Part shown: positions 1-9,129 of the stretch, one piece after another
How the letters are laid out: each line of letters starts with the position of its first letter
Position numbering within the stretch: position 1 is the first letter of the stretch
From: Glacieibacterium arshaanense
GTDB lineage: Bacteria > Pseudomonadota > Alphaproteobacteria > Sphingomonadales > Sphingomonadaceae
Direction of reading: 5' to 3'
Assembly: GCF_004681125.1 (NCBI RefSeq)
Contig: NZ_SIHO01000001.1
Coordinates: forward strand, 434,001-498,000
DNA: 64,000 nt
The notes under the pieces: model-generated
Databases searched by the model: none
Told to the model about the DNA's origin: nothing
Seen by the model: the letters and a program-made list of their open reading frames with translations, nothing else
Made by a program: the position numbers and the translations under genes

Positions 1-625
1 TGACGAAGTTGGTGATCGCGGCGCCGTGGTCGAACTTGTCGGCCCAGATGCCGGTCAACACGCCGATCAGCCCGAGCATGACGCAGCCCATCGTGCCGAA
101 ATACAGCACCGCGAGCGGGTGCGCGACGCCGACATCGACGCCCGGCGCAATCGCCATCGCCAGCCACACCGCAATGCCGACCAGCCAGCCGCGGGTGACG
201 GCGCCCGCCACCCAGGACACCAGCAGTTCGCCGGGTGACAGCGGCGGCATCAGCACGTCGATGATCGAGCCCTGGACCTTGGCGACGAGCAGCGACGACA
301 TCGAATTGGCGAAGGCGTTCTGGATCATGCCCATGACGATCAGGCCGGGCGCGAGGAAGTCCGCATAGGGCACGCCGAGCACCTGGGTTTTGGCACGGCC
401 CAACGCGATGGCAAAAATAACGAGGAATAACAGCGTGGTAATCGCCGGTGCCCAGATGGTTTGCAGCTGCACCTTGAAGAAACGCCTTACTTCCTTCAAA
501 TAGAGGGTCTTCAGGCCTTGCCAGTTGACCGACGGGATGACCATCTCGCCCGGTTCGCGGTGGCGGAACTGGTGGCCGTCGGAAGTCGGGGCCAACGGGG
601 GCGCAATCGGGGAAAGTTCGGACAT
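1..625 (-). CDS. ABC-2 type transporter permease, 3' part cut by window edge
   Basis: The first 208 codons are present and the rest lies beyond the left edge. After a soluble N-terminus of about 45 residues the protein has a hydrophobic segment near residues 55-75 (TIWAPAITTLLFLVIFAIAL), then the P-G-L-I-V-M-G-M-I-Q-N-A-F-A-N-S-M pattern and further hydrophobic stretches, the usual arrangement of an ABC-2 (DrrB/NodJ-like) export permease. It would form the membrane channel with an ATPase that is probably encoded just outside the window. The start is the ATG at 625; no strong Shine-Dalgarno sequence is visible. It is divergent from gcrA, with 65 bp between the starts. The substrate cannot be told from the sequence. 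Confidence 0.8.
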   Translation of the reverse strand, partial: MSELSPIAPPLAPTSDGHQFRHREPGEMVIPSVNWQGLKTLYLKEVRRFFKVQLQTIWAPAITTLLFLVIFAIALGRAKTQVLGVPYADFLAPGLIVMGMIQNAFANSMSSLLVAKVQGSIIDVLMPPLSPGELLVSWVAGAVTRGWLVGIAVWLAMAIAPGVDVGVAHPLAVLYFGTMGCVMLGLIGVLTGIWADKFDHGAAITNFV

Positions 626-690
626 GCAACTGCCATAGACCGGCAGATGCATGGCTCGCAAGCGCCGGTGAACAGAGAGAGACATAGAGA

Positions 691-1227
691 ATGGCGTGGA
701 CCGACGAACGAATTGAGACGCTGCGCAAGGGCTGGGAAGGCGGCAAGACCGCCAGCCAGATCGCCGAGGAACTGGGCGAAGGCGTCAGCCGCAACGCCGT
801 CATCGGCAAGGCACACCGGCTCGGGTTGCAGGCGCGGCCGTCGCCGGTCAAGGGCGGCGAGGGCGAAGCTGTCGAGGCCGTCGCGGCCGCACCCGCCGCC
901 AAGTCGCCCGCCGCACCGCGTGCCAAGCCCGAAGCCGTCGAAGCGCCGGTCCTCGCCGCACCTGTCGAAAAGCCCGCGCCGCGCCGTGCCACGAAGGTGG
1001 TCGCCAACTCCAAGCCGGCGAAGACGACGCTGCTCGACCTGTCCGAACGCGTCTGCAAATGGCCGATCGGCCACCCGGGTGAGCCGGACTTCCACTTCTG
1101 CGGCCAGCCGAGCAAGCCGAGCTTCCCGTATTGCGAGGAGCATTGCCTGGTGGCGTATCAGGCGCAGCTGCCGCGGCGCGACCGTAGCAGGCCGCCGCCG
1201 CCGATGATGCCGGGGATGCGCCGCTAG
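691..1227 (+). CDS. gcrA: GcrA cell cycle regulator
   Basis: This 178-residue protein opens with the GcrA helix-turn-helix (M-A-W-T-D-E-R-I-E-T-L to about residue 45, including S-R-N-A-V-I-G-K-A-H-R-L). A low-complexity Ala/Pro/Lys linker follows, then the conserved C-terminal block C-K-W-P-I-G-H-P-G with several Cys and His residues. GcrA is an alphaproteobacterial factor that binds sigma-70 RNA polymerase and activates promoters carrying methylated GANTC sites, controlling cell-cycle genes. Its presence fixes the class of the organism. The start has an AGAGAGA tract upstream. A long inverted repeat follows the stop and probably ends transcription. Confidence 0.95.
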   Translation: MAWTDERIETLRKGWEGGKTASQIAEELGEGVSRNAVIGKAHRLGLQARPSPVKGGEGEAVEAVAAAPAAKSPAAPRAKPEAVEAPVLAAPVEKPAPRRATKVVANSKPAKTTLLDLSERVCKWPIGHPGEPDFHFCGQPSKPSFPYCEEHCLVAYQAQLPRRDRSRPPPPMMPGMRR

Positions 1228-1235
1228 CGCGGCCA

Positions 1236-1278
1236 GCGCCTAAGCCGAAAATCGCGCAGCAATTTTCGGCTTAGGCGC
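1236..1278 (+). terminator. Long perfect inverted repeat after gcrA
   Basis: Two 17-base arms (1236-1252 and 1262-1278) are exact reverse complements around a 9-base loop. It lies 8 bases after the gcrA stop. There is no clear U-tract, so it may work as an RNA 3'-end hairpin rather than a classical intrinsic terminator. Confidence 0.6.
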
Positions 1279-1428
1279 GGACTCGCGCAAGGCCGGCCGG
1301 CGGGGCAGCGGCTTTCGAGCCGCTGAGCCCGTCCGACGTGCGGGCTTTGCCCGCGCCCCTTACTTACTTGCCTTCTTCAACTTCGACCGCCGCATCCCCC
1401 TCACCCCGCCGCGCTGGAGCGCGAGTCG

Positions 1429-1451
1429 CCCTCTCCCTCAAGGGGAGAGGG
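1429..1451. repeat. CCCTCTCCC/GGGAGAGGG hairpin downstream of phaC
   Basis: A perfect 9-bp stem (1429-1437 with 1443-1451) and a 5-base loop. It lies 43 bp beyond the phaC stop, between the convergent gcrA and phaC genes. This type of C-T-C-T-C-C-C / G-G-G-A-G-A-G hairpin is a common dispersed intergenic element in proteobacteria and could act as the phaC terminator. Confidence 0.5.
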
Positions 1452-1493
1452 GAGAAGAGCGCGGGCTTTGCCCGTGCCGGGCATCCTAAGCCG

Positions 1494-3260
1494 TCAAATG
1501 CGCTCCTTGACGTAACTCCCCGGCGCATCCTCAATCACATTCACCGGCACGCGTGCGGCAACCTTGCCCCCCGACTGCGGCGCCAGCCAAGCGATCCAGT
1601 CCGGCCACCAGCTCCCCTTATGCTCGGTCGCCCCGGCAACAAACCCCTCCAAAGTCGCCGGCAACTTCTCATTCGTCCAATGGTTGTACTTCATCGCCGC
1701 CGGCGGATTGACCACCCCGGCGATATGCCCCGACCCCGCCAGCAGAAACCGCATCGGCCCGCTGAAATGCCGAGTGATTTCGTAAACCGACTTCGCCGGC
1801 GCGATATGGTCTTCCTTGCCGGCCTGAATGTAGCTCGGCGTTGTCACCGTATCGATGTCGATCGGCACGCCGGCCACGCTGATGCCACCGGGCTTCGCCA
1901 GCAGGTTGTCGCGGTACAGATCCTTCAAATAGGTCAGGTGCCATTTCGCTGGCACATTGGTCGCGTCGGAGTTCCAATAGAGCAGGTCGAACGGGAAATA
2001 GTCCTTGCCCAACAGGTAGTTGTTGACGACATAGTTCCAGATCAGGTCGTTCGAGCGCAGCAGGTTGAACGTCGTCGCCATTGTCCGGCCGTCGGTGAAA
2101 CCGGTTTCAGCTGCCGCGGCCTCAATCTTCTCGAGGTTTTCCTCGTCGACAAAGACCTTGAGGTCGCCAGCGTGTTCGAAATCGACCTGGGCTGTAAAGA
2201 ACGTTGCGGTGCGCACCGTGGCGTCGGCGCCGGTGGCCTTGAGATAGGCGAGCGTAGCCGCCAGCGTCGTGCCGGCGACGCAGTAACCGATGGTGTGCGT
2301 CGCAGGCGCGCCGGTGATGTCGAGCACCTTGCTGATCGCGGTCATCTGGCCTTCGCCGACATAGGTGTCGAGCGTGGCGTCAGCCAGGCTGGCGTCGGCG
2401 TTTTTCCAGCTGACGACGAATACCGTCAGCCCCTGCGCCACGGCCCAGCGGATGAAGCTCTTTTCGGCGGTCAGGTCGAGGATGTAATATTTGTTGATCC
2501 ACGGCGGGAAGATCAGCAGCGGGATTTCAAAGACTTGCGCGGTGGTCGGGCTATACTGGATGAGCTGGAACAGCCGGTTCTGGAACACCACCTTGCCCGG
2601 CGTGATCGCGACATTGCGGCCGACTTCGAACGCGTCCTCGTCGGTCAGCTTCATGCGGCCGGCCTTGATGTCATCGAGCATGTGCTCGAGGCCCTTGACC
2701 AGATTGGCGCCGCCCGATTCGGTGGTGGCCTTCAACACCTGCGGGTTGGTCAGCAGATAGTTCGACGGGCTCAATGCATCGACGAACTGCTTGGTGTGGA
2801 ACAGCAGCTTCGCCTTGACTTCCTCATCGAGCTCGGTGTCGGCGGCGAGGCCGGCGGTGCCCGACAGGATGTAGTTCGACGTCAGCAGGTATGACTGGCG
2901 CAGGAAATCGAACACCGGCAGCTTCGACCAATCCTCGGCGGCGAAGCGCTTGTCCTTGATCGCGGCAGCAGGGCTGTCCTCCGCATGGCCGGTGGCGAAC
3001 GCCTGCCAGAGCTTGGCGGTGTCGGTCCAGTATTTGGTCTGCAGCTCGACGAACTTCGCGGGGTTCTTGGCGAGTGCGCCGGCAATTTCGGCCCAGCCTT
3101 CGAACAGGCCGCCGGGGTAGGGGTTGGCGGGCGGCTTGCTCGCCTCGCGCGCCATGAACGCCATCATCAGCTTCTGGCTTTCGCCGAGCAGCTGGCCCCA
3201 GCGCTGCAGCGTTTCGGCGGGCGCCGGCAGTGTCGGTTCCGCGGGGTCGGTGGCCGTCAT
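1494..3260 (-). CDS. phaC: Class I poly(3-hydroxyalkanoate) synthase PhaC
   Basis: A 588-residue protein that polymerises (R)-3-hydroxyacyl-CoA into PHA storage granules. The lipase-like box is G-Y-C-V-A-G-T with the nucleophile Cys at about 327; the other triad residues are Asp at about 484 (G-K-E-D-H) and His at about 512 (G-S-G-H-I-A-G). The N-terminal PhaC_N region and the C-terminal P-G-S-Y-V-K motif are present, and the length fits class I enzymes, which act without PhaE or PhaR. The ATG at 3260 has a GGAG site upstream. It is divergent from the small secreted-protein gene at 3426. No phasin or thiolase gene is next to it. Confidence 0.96.
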   Translation of the reverse strand: MTATDPAEPTLPAPAETLQRWGQLLGESQKLMMAFMAREASKPPANPYPGGLFEGWAEIAGALAKNPAKFVELQTKYWTDTAKLWQAFATGHAEDSPAAAIKDKRFAAEDWSKLPVFDFLRQSYLLTSNYILSGTAGLAADTELDEEVKAKLLFHTKQFVDALSPSNYLLTNPQVLKATTESGGANLVKGLEHMLDDIKAGRMKLTDEDAFEVGRNVAITPGKVVFQNRLFQLIQYSPTTAQVFEIPLLIFPPWINKYYILDLTAEKSFIRWAVAQGLTVFVVSWKNADASLADATLDTYVGEGQMTAISKVLDITGAPATHTIGYCVAGTTLAATLAYLKATGADATVRTATFFTAQVDFEHAGDLKVFVDEENLEKIEAAAAETGFTDGRTMATTFNLLRSNDLIWNYVVNNYLLGKDYFPFDLLYWNSDATNVPAKWHLTYLKDLYRDNLLAKPGGISVAGVPIDIDTVTTPSYIQAGKEDHIAPAKSVYEITRHFSGPMRFLLAGSGHIAGVVNPPAAMKYNHWTNEKLPATLEGFVAGATEHKGSWWPDWIAWLAPQSGGKVAARVPVNVIEDAPGSYVKERI

Positions 3261-3425
3261 TTAGTGTCTCCGGAGTCGTTCGGGCAGAGGGGCACCGTCA
3301 TTCTGGACGGTTGCGAGGGTCGAGACAAGCAACTGTCAAATCTATACTTGGCGACACCACACTTGGCGTCGTAGGATATGCGCTGCACCGTGCGACAGGG
3401 CCGGTGCCCGAACGGGAGAATGAAC

Positions 3426-3668
3426 ATGAAGTTTGCACTGATTGCTGTCGCCGCGGTTCTGGCGTCGGCGCCGGCACTCGCCCAGACCCCGCCTGCCGAG
3501 GCACCCAAGCTGCCGTATTGCAGCGCCAAGATCACCGACAGCTGCCAGCAGACCGCTGCCCAGCAGGCCCGCGCGATGACCGGCGAACAGGCCGACAAGC
3601 GCGATGCCAAGACCGGCACCTGGACGCCGAACAAGCGCGCCACGCCGGCCGCACCGCAGCCCAAGTAA
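3426..3668 (+). CDS. Small secreted protein of unknown function
   Basis: An 80-residue protein with a clear Sec signal peptide (M-K-F-A-L-I-A-V-A-A-V-L-A-S-A-P-A-L-A-Q), leaving a mature part of about 60 residues that is rich in Gln, Ala, Lys and Pro and holds two Cys residues (Y-C-S-A-K and S-C-Q-Q-T) that could form a disulfide. I do not recognise a domain. The ATG at 3426 is preferred over the one at 3420 because the GGGAG site at 3415-3419 is 6 bases before it. A strong terminator follows, so it is probably transcribed alone. Confidence 0.75.
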   Translation: MKFALIAVAAVLASAPALAQTPPAEAPKLPYCSAKITDSCQQTAAQQARAMTGEQADKRDAKTGTWTPNKRATPAAPQPK

Positions 3669-3684
3669 GCTGTAGACGCCATCA

Positions 3685-3728
3685 ACGCCCGTCCGGTGCC
3701 GCATGGCGGTGCCGGGCGGGCGTTTTTG
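3685..3728 (+). terminator. Rho-independent terminator after the small secreted protein
   Basis: A GC-rich stem of about 18 bp with a few G-U pairs (arms starting ACGCCCG and ending CGGGCGT, loop ATG) is followed by a run of five T at 3723-3727. It begins 17 bases after the stop codon at 3668. Confidence 0.85.
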
Positions 3729-3864
3729 TATCTGCCGCAGTTTGCGGGGCAAATGCTCGCAATCGCGGCGCGCATGTGGCAAACGCCATGCAACGCCGCG
3801 CGCGCGGTGCCTGTTGCAACCGATTGACCTGAAACTTACCCACCTGAACTGAAAGCCCAAGTCG

Positions 3865-5075
<1,211 letters not shown>

Positions 5076-5079
<4 letters not shown>

Positions 5080-5759
5080 GCGCTGCGACAATACTGCGGG
5101 GGTTGGCGGCGACGCTTGTGTTTGCTGCTTTGATTGCGACTCCGCTGGTTGCAGCGACGTTGCAGGCGCCGCAGCCTAAAGGCGCTCTCTACAATCCCCG
5201 TGACTATCCGCAATCGGCGATGCGCAATGACGAGATGGGTGTCGCGCGTATCCGCGTCACTGTGTCACCGAAGGGCAAGCCGATTGACTGCGCAGTGATT
5301 TATTCGAGCGACACTGAAAGTCTCGACAAGGCGAGCTGCGCTGTGATGTTGGCGCGTGGCAGCTACACACCTGCGCAGGACGCCACGGGGCAACCGCTTT
5401 ACGGTGTCGTCCGCAGGTTGGTCAGTTGGTCGTTCGGCCTGAGCAGCGCCAATCACCGCGCGTTCGAGGAACGGAATCAACCCTCAGATATCGACATTAT
5501 TGTCACCGTCACGGCGCTGCCAGCCGGGCTGGTGGCACCTGTGGCTGTGATCGCCGATGTGCTCGTCACGCCTACTGGCCAGATCGCCGACTGCAACGCG
5601 GACGCTGGCGGCGCGGTTCCTGTTGAATTGGCGCAGCTGGCCTGCGTGCAGGCGAAAGCCTTGAGCCACGCAATGCCGGCGGTTGACCCAACGGGGGTGG
5701 CGGTCATGTCGGTTCAGCAGATCAAACTTGCCTTCATCACCGAGCCCGCAGCCAAGTAG
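5076..5759 (+). CDS. TonB-C-like secreted protein, first of a tandem pair
   Basis: About 227 residues: an N-terminal hydrophobic signal segment (A-A-T-L-V-F-A-A-L-I-A-T-P-L-V-A-A), then a region typical of TonB C-terminal domains (D-Y-P-Q-S-A-M-R-N-D-E-M-G, I-R-V-T-V-S-P-K-G-K-P, L-D-K-A-S-C) with paired Cys residues. There is no Pro-rich spanner like that of classical TonB, so direct energy transduction is doubtful. The proposed TTG at 5076 overlaps the aminotransferase stop and lies directly against a GGGAGG sequence, so a later start such as TTG 5103 is possible. The next gene is a clear paralog. Confidence 0.7.
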
Positions 5760-5888
5760 CGTCGACGGCGCTTTGCGACGCGCTGCGCATAGGCTGGAGC
5801 CGGCGCAATAGCATGGTTGAATGTGCACAGCACATCCTGCAAGCTGCCAAGCGGCGACGGACGCCTAACCGAACAATCAGGGGAACCG

Positions 5889-6575
5889 ATGGGTGCGATG
5901 AAGCCAATTGCCGCAAGTCTGTGGGCGGCGGCGGCGAGCGCCTTTCTGGCAGCACCCGCCGGTGCTGCAATCACCCCCGCGAAGCTGGTCGCATCGCCCT
6001 ATACGGCGTGGGACTATCCGCAACTGGCGTCGCACAATTCGCAGATGGGCTATACGCGCATTCGCGTTACCGTGTCGCCGCAAGGCAAGCCGTTCGAATG
6101 CCTCGTCATCGCTTCGAGCGGGACCGCCAGCCTCGACGCCGCGAGCTGCGACATCATGCTCAAGCGCGGCCAGTTCACGCCAGCGCGCGATGACAAGGGC
6201 AAGTCAAGCTATGCGCTGTACGAGCAGACAGTGCCGTGGTTCATCGCGTTCAACGCCAAGGACATGCAGGCGCTGGAAGCCAGCTACCCCAAGCCCAACG
6301 ACGCCGATATTGAGGTCAATGTCGCGCGCCTGCCGGCTGGACTGGCATCGCCGCTCGCGGTGATCGCTGACGTCATGGTGTCGCGCGACGGCAAGCTGCT
6401 GCAATGCGCCGCCGATGCCGGTGGCAGCGTGCCCGCCGCGCTCGCCAAGGCGGCGTGCGCACAGGTCGCGGCGCTGGTCAATTTCAAGACGGCGCTGGTT
6501 GATGGCCGCGCCGTGCCGTCGGTCCAGCAGGTCAAGGTGGTGTTCTTTTCGGAGCCACAAGCGGCGGCAAAATAG
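5889..6575 (+). CDS. TonB-C-like secreted protein, second of a tandem pair
   Basis: A 228-residue paralog of the preceding protein; both share W/R-D-Y-P-Q, R-I-R-V-T-V-S-P-x-G-K-P, S-L-D-x-A-S-C and a C-terminal V-A-D-V-x-V-x-x-x-G domain with Cys. The signal peptide covers about residues 1-26 (ending A-A-P-A-G-A-A). The ATG at 5889 is chosen because AGGGGA is 6-11 bases upstream. The pair probably arose by tandem duplication. The function is unknown: binding to outer-membrane receptors is the family-level guess, but no membrane anchor beyond the signal peptide is visible. Confidence 0.75.
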   Translation: MGAMKPIAASLWAAAASAFLAAPAGAAITPAKLVASPYTAWDYPQLASHNSQMGYTRIRVTVSPQGKPFECLVIASSGTASLDAASCDIMLKRGQFTPARDDKGKSSYALYEQTVPWFIAFNAKDMQALEASYPKPNDADIEVNVARLPAGLASPLAVIADVMVSRDGKLLQCAADAGGSVPAALAKAACAQVAALVNFKTALVDGRAVPSVQQVKVVFFSEPQAAAK

Positions 6576-6622
6576 CCGGCGCACCCACCAATCCGACACG
6601 CCGATTGCGCTCGGCCCTTGCG

Positions 6623-6644
6623 CTTTGCGACAGACCTCGCAAAG
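6623..6644 (+). promoter_or_regulatory. Short hairpin in the leader of hom
   Basis: A 7-bp perfect stem CTTTGCG / CGCAAAG (6623-6629 with 6638-6644) with an 8-base loop, 28 bases before the hom start. It could end transcription from the TonB-like genes or shape the hom leader. There is no U-tract. Confidence 0.3.
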
Positions 6645-6672
6645 GAAGCTGCTTAGTGTGAAGGACAGTTGC

Positions 6673-7965
6673 ATGACCCAACCTCTCCGCGTCGGCCTCG
6701 CCGGCCTTGGCACCGTCGGCGGCGGCGTCATCAAGATTCTCGATACCAATGCCGCGCTGATCGAACGCCGCGCCAACCGGCCGATTGAAGTTGTCGCTAT
6801 CAGCGCGCGCGACCGCTCGCGCGAGCGTGGTATCGATCTGTCGCGCTTTGCCTGGGTTGATGACGCGACGCAGCTCGCGGCGCGCGACGATGTCGATGTC
6901 GTGGTGGAGCTTATCGGCGGCGCCGATGGTCCGGCGCTGACGCTGGCACGCGAAACGCTCGACGCCGGAAAGTCGTTCGTCACCGCGAACAAGGCGATGC
7001 TCGCGCACCACGGCCTTGAACTCGCCGGACTCGCCGAAATCAAGGGTGCGGCGCTCAAATACGAAGCGGCGGTCGCGGGCGGCATCCCGGTCATCAAGGG
7101 GCTGCGCGAAGGCGCCGCCGCCAACGTCATCGAACGCATCTATGGCATCCTTAACGGCACCTGCAATTACATCCTTACCCGCATGGAAGCCGAGCGCTTG
7201 CCGTTCGGCGAGGTGCTGGCGGACGCACAGCGGCTGGGCTTTGCCGAAGCCGACCCGAGCTTCGACATCGACGGCATCGACGCCGCACACAAGCTGTCGA
7301 TTCTGGCGAGCCTCGCATTCGGCGCACGCGTCGACTTCCCGCATGTTGCGTGCGAAGGCATCCGCGCCGTCGAAAGCGCCGATATCGACCATGCCGCCGC
7401 ACTGGGTTTCCGTATCAAGCTGATCGGCCTCGCCGCAGCCGAAGGTGGTGCCTTGTTCCAGCGCGTCCACCCGTGCCTCGTCAGCCTCAAGCACCCGCTG
7501 GCGCATGTCGATGGCTCGCTCAACGCCGTGGTGGCGGAAGGCAATTTCGTCGGCCGCCTGCTGTTCCAGGGGCGCGGCGCCGGCGAGGGGCCGACCGCAT
7601 CCGCGGTGGTCGCCGACCTGATCGATGTGGCGCGCGGTGAGTTCGGCCCGGCGTTCGCCATGCCAGCCGCCCGTCTGTCGAAGCTACCGCCTGCCGACCA
7701 GCTCGCGCACGAAGGCCGCTTCTACCTGCGTCTGACCGTTGCCGACCGCCCCGGCGTGCTCGCCGAAATCACCGCCGCGCTGCGCGATGCCGGCGTGTCG
7801 ATCGAAAGCCTGATTCAGCGCGGGGTCGCGGCGAACGGCGGCGTTTACGTCGTCATGGTGACGCACAGCGCCGTCGAGCGCCAGGTGCGCGCGGCGCTGT
7901 CGGCACTCGCCGGCTCCGACAGCCTGACCGGCGCGCCGATGATGATGCACATCCTCGACTTTTAG
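6673..7965 (+). CDS. hom: Homoserine dehydrogenase
   Basis: A 430-residue enzyme that reduces aspartate semialdehyde to homoserine for threonine and methionine synthesis. It has the N-terminal Rossmann motif G-L-G-T-V-G-G-G, the T-A-N-K-A-M-L-A substrate loop, the family signature N-G-T-C-N-Y-I-L, and a C-terminal ACT domain (D-R-P-G-V-L-A-E-I-T), which suggests allosteric control by an amino acid such as threonine. The ATG at 6673 follows a GAAGGA ribosome site. glpX follows after 72 bp in the same direction. The length fits the long bacterial form with an ACT domain. Confidence 0.96.
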   Translation: MTQPLRVGLAGLGTVGGGVIKILDTNAALIERRANRPIEVVAISARDRSRERGIDLSRFAWVDDATQLAARDDVDVVVELIGGADGPALTLARETLDAGKSFVTANKAMLAHHGLELAGLAEIKGAALKYEAAVAGGIPVIKGLREGAAANVIERIYGILNGTCNYILTRMEAERLPFGEVLADAQRLGFAEADPSFDIDGIDAAHKLSILASLAFGARVDFPHVACEGIRAVESADIDHAAALGFRIKLIGLAAAEGGALFQRVHPCLVSLKHPLAHVDGSLNAVVAEGNFVGRLLFQGRGAGEGPTASAVVADLIDVARGEFGPAFAMPAARLSKLPPADQLAHEGRFYLRLTVADRPGVLAEITAALRDAGVSIESLIQRGVAANGGVYVVMVTHSAVERQVRAALSALAGSDSLTGAPMMMHILDF

Positions 7966-8037
7966 AGCGGCGCGGTTTAGGCACGCGGCAAATTCATCTG
8001 CGGTGACATGCCGCAGCAGCAATCCCAGGGAGCAGCC

Positions 8038-9027
8038 ATGAACTCGACCTTGCCGCGCAGCCAGACGCTCGACCGCGTTCTCGTCCTCGAAATGGTGCGC
8101 GTCACCGAATATGCGGCAATCGCCGCCGCGACGCAGATCGGCCGCGGCGACGAACACGCCGCCGACCAGGCCGCGGTCACCGCGATGCGCGACGCGCTCA
8201 ACCAGCTGCCGTTCGATGGCACTATCGTCATCGGCGAAGGCGAACGCGACGAAGCGCCGATGCTGTTCATCGGCGAAAAAGTCGGCCGCGCGCAGGGCAC
8301 CGGCCCGAAGATCGACATCGCGCTCGACCCGTTGGAAGGCACGACGCTGACCGCCAAGGCCGGGCCGAACGCGCTCGCTGTGCTTGCGGTCGCCGAAGAA
8401 GGCGGGCTGCTCAACGCCCCCGACGTCTACATGGACAAGATTGCCGTCGGCCCGGGCTACCCCGCCGGCGTCATCAATCTGGCGAAGTCGGTCACCGAAA
8501 ACATCAACGCAGTGGCCAAGGCCAAGGGCGTTGCGCCGCGCGACATCATCGCCTGCGTGCTCGACCGCCCGCGCCACGAAGCGCTGATCAAGGAACTGCG
8601 CGCCATCGGTTGCGGCATCGTGCTCATCCCCGACGGTGACGTCGCCGGCGTCATCGCGACGACCAACCCCGATACCTCAATCGACATCTACCTCGGCAGC
8701 GGCGGCGCCCCCGAAGGCGTGCTCGCGGCTGCGGCACTGCGCTGTGTCGGCGGCCAGTTCCAGGGCCGGTTGATGTTCCGCAACGACGACGAGCGCGGTC
8801 GCGCACGCCGCTGGGGCATCGAAGACCTCGACCGGATCTATGGCCTCGAAGACCTTGCCAAGGGTGACGTCATTTTCGCCGCGACCGGCGTCACCGACGG
8901 CTCGCTGCTCAAGGGCGTCAAGCACCGCCGCGACGGCGTCACCACGACGCAGACCGTCGTGATGCGCGCCTCGTCGGGCACCGTGCGCTGGGTCAGCGGC
9001 GAACATCGTTTGGGTAACCGGGCTTAA
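8038..9027 (+). CDS. glpX: Class II fructose-1,6-bisphosphatase
   Basis: A 329-residue metal-dependent phosphatase that hydrolyses fructose 1,6-bisphosphate to fructose 6-phosphate in gluconeogenesis (some relatives also act on sedoheptulose bisphosphate). The D-P-L-E-G-T-T motif, the I-G-E-G-E-R-D-E metal site and the G-G-A-P-E-G-V loop are all present. The ATG at 8038 is preferred to that at 8008 because GGGAG lies 5-9 bases before it. The order hom-glpX-recJ is one I recognise from other alphaproteobacteria. Confidence 0.95.
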   Translation: MNSTLPRSQTLDRVLVLEMVRVTEYAAIAAATQIGRGDEHAADQAAVTAMRDALNQLPFDGTIVIGEGERDEAPMLFIGEKVGRAQGTGPKIDIALDPLEGTTLTAKAGPNALAVLAVAEEGGLLNAPDVYMDKIAVGPGYPAGVINLAKSVTENINAVAKAKGVAPRDIIACVLDRPRHEALIKELRAIGCGIVLIPDGDVAGVIATTNPDTSIDIYLGSGGAPEGVLAAAALRCVGGQFQGRLMFRNDDERGRARRWGIEDLDRIYGLEDLAKGDVIFAATGVTDGSLLKGVKHRRDGVTTTQTVVMRASSGTVRWVSGEHRLGNRA

Positions 9028-9033
9028 GTTTTA

Positions 9034-9125
9034 AGAGCCTCCGGCGGGCAGGGGCTTGCCCCTGCACCCATTTGTTGCTTCTTCAATTGGGTGCAGGGCC
9101 CGAGGCCCTGCCCGCCGGAGGCTCT
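9034..9125. repeat. Large inverted repeat between glpX and recJ that contains the recJ ribosome site
   Basis: The arms at 9034-9070 and 9088-9125 are nearly perfect reverse complements, with a small mismatched bubble in the middle and a 17-base A/T-rich loop. It starts right after the glpX stop and could end its transcript. The right arm holds the GGAG at 9117-9120 that is the best Shine-Dalgarno site for recJ, so folding would hide it. Confidence 0.75.
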
Positions 9126-9129
9126 ATAC

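Noticed and set aside
1338-2894. Long open frame on the + strand opposite phaC
   Set aside because: It is the antisense shadow of phaC, with Arg/Gly-rich composition and no domain. The same holds for the long frames opposite the aminotransferase, recJ, the TonB receptor, the OYE, the aldehyde dehydrogenase and iorB genes.
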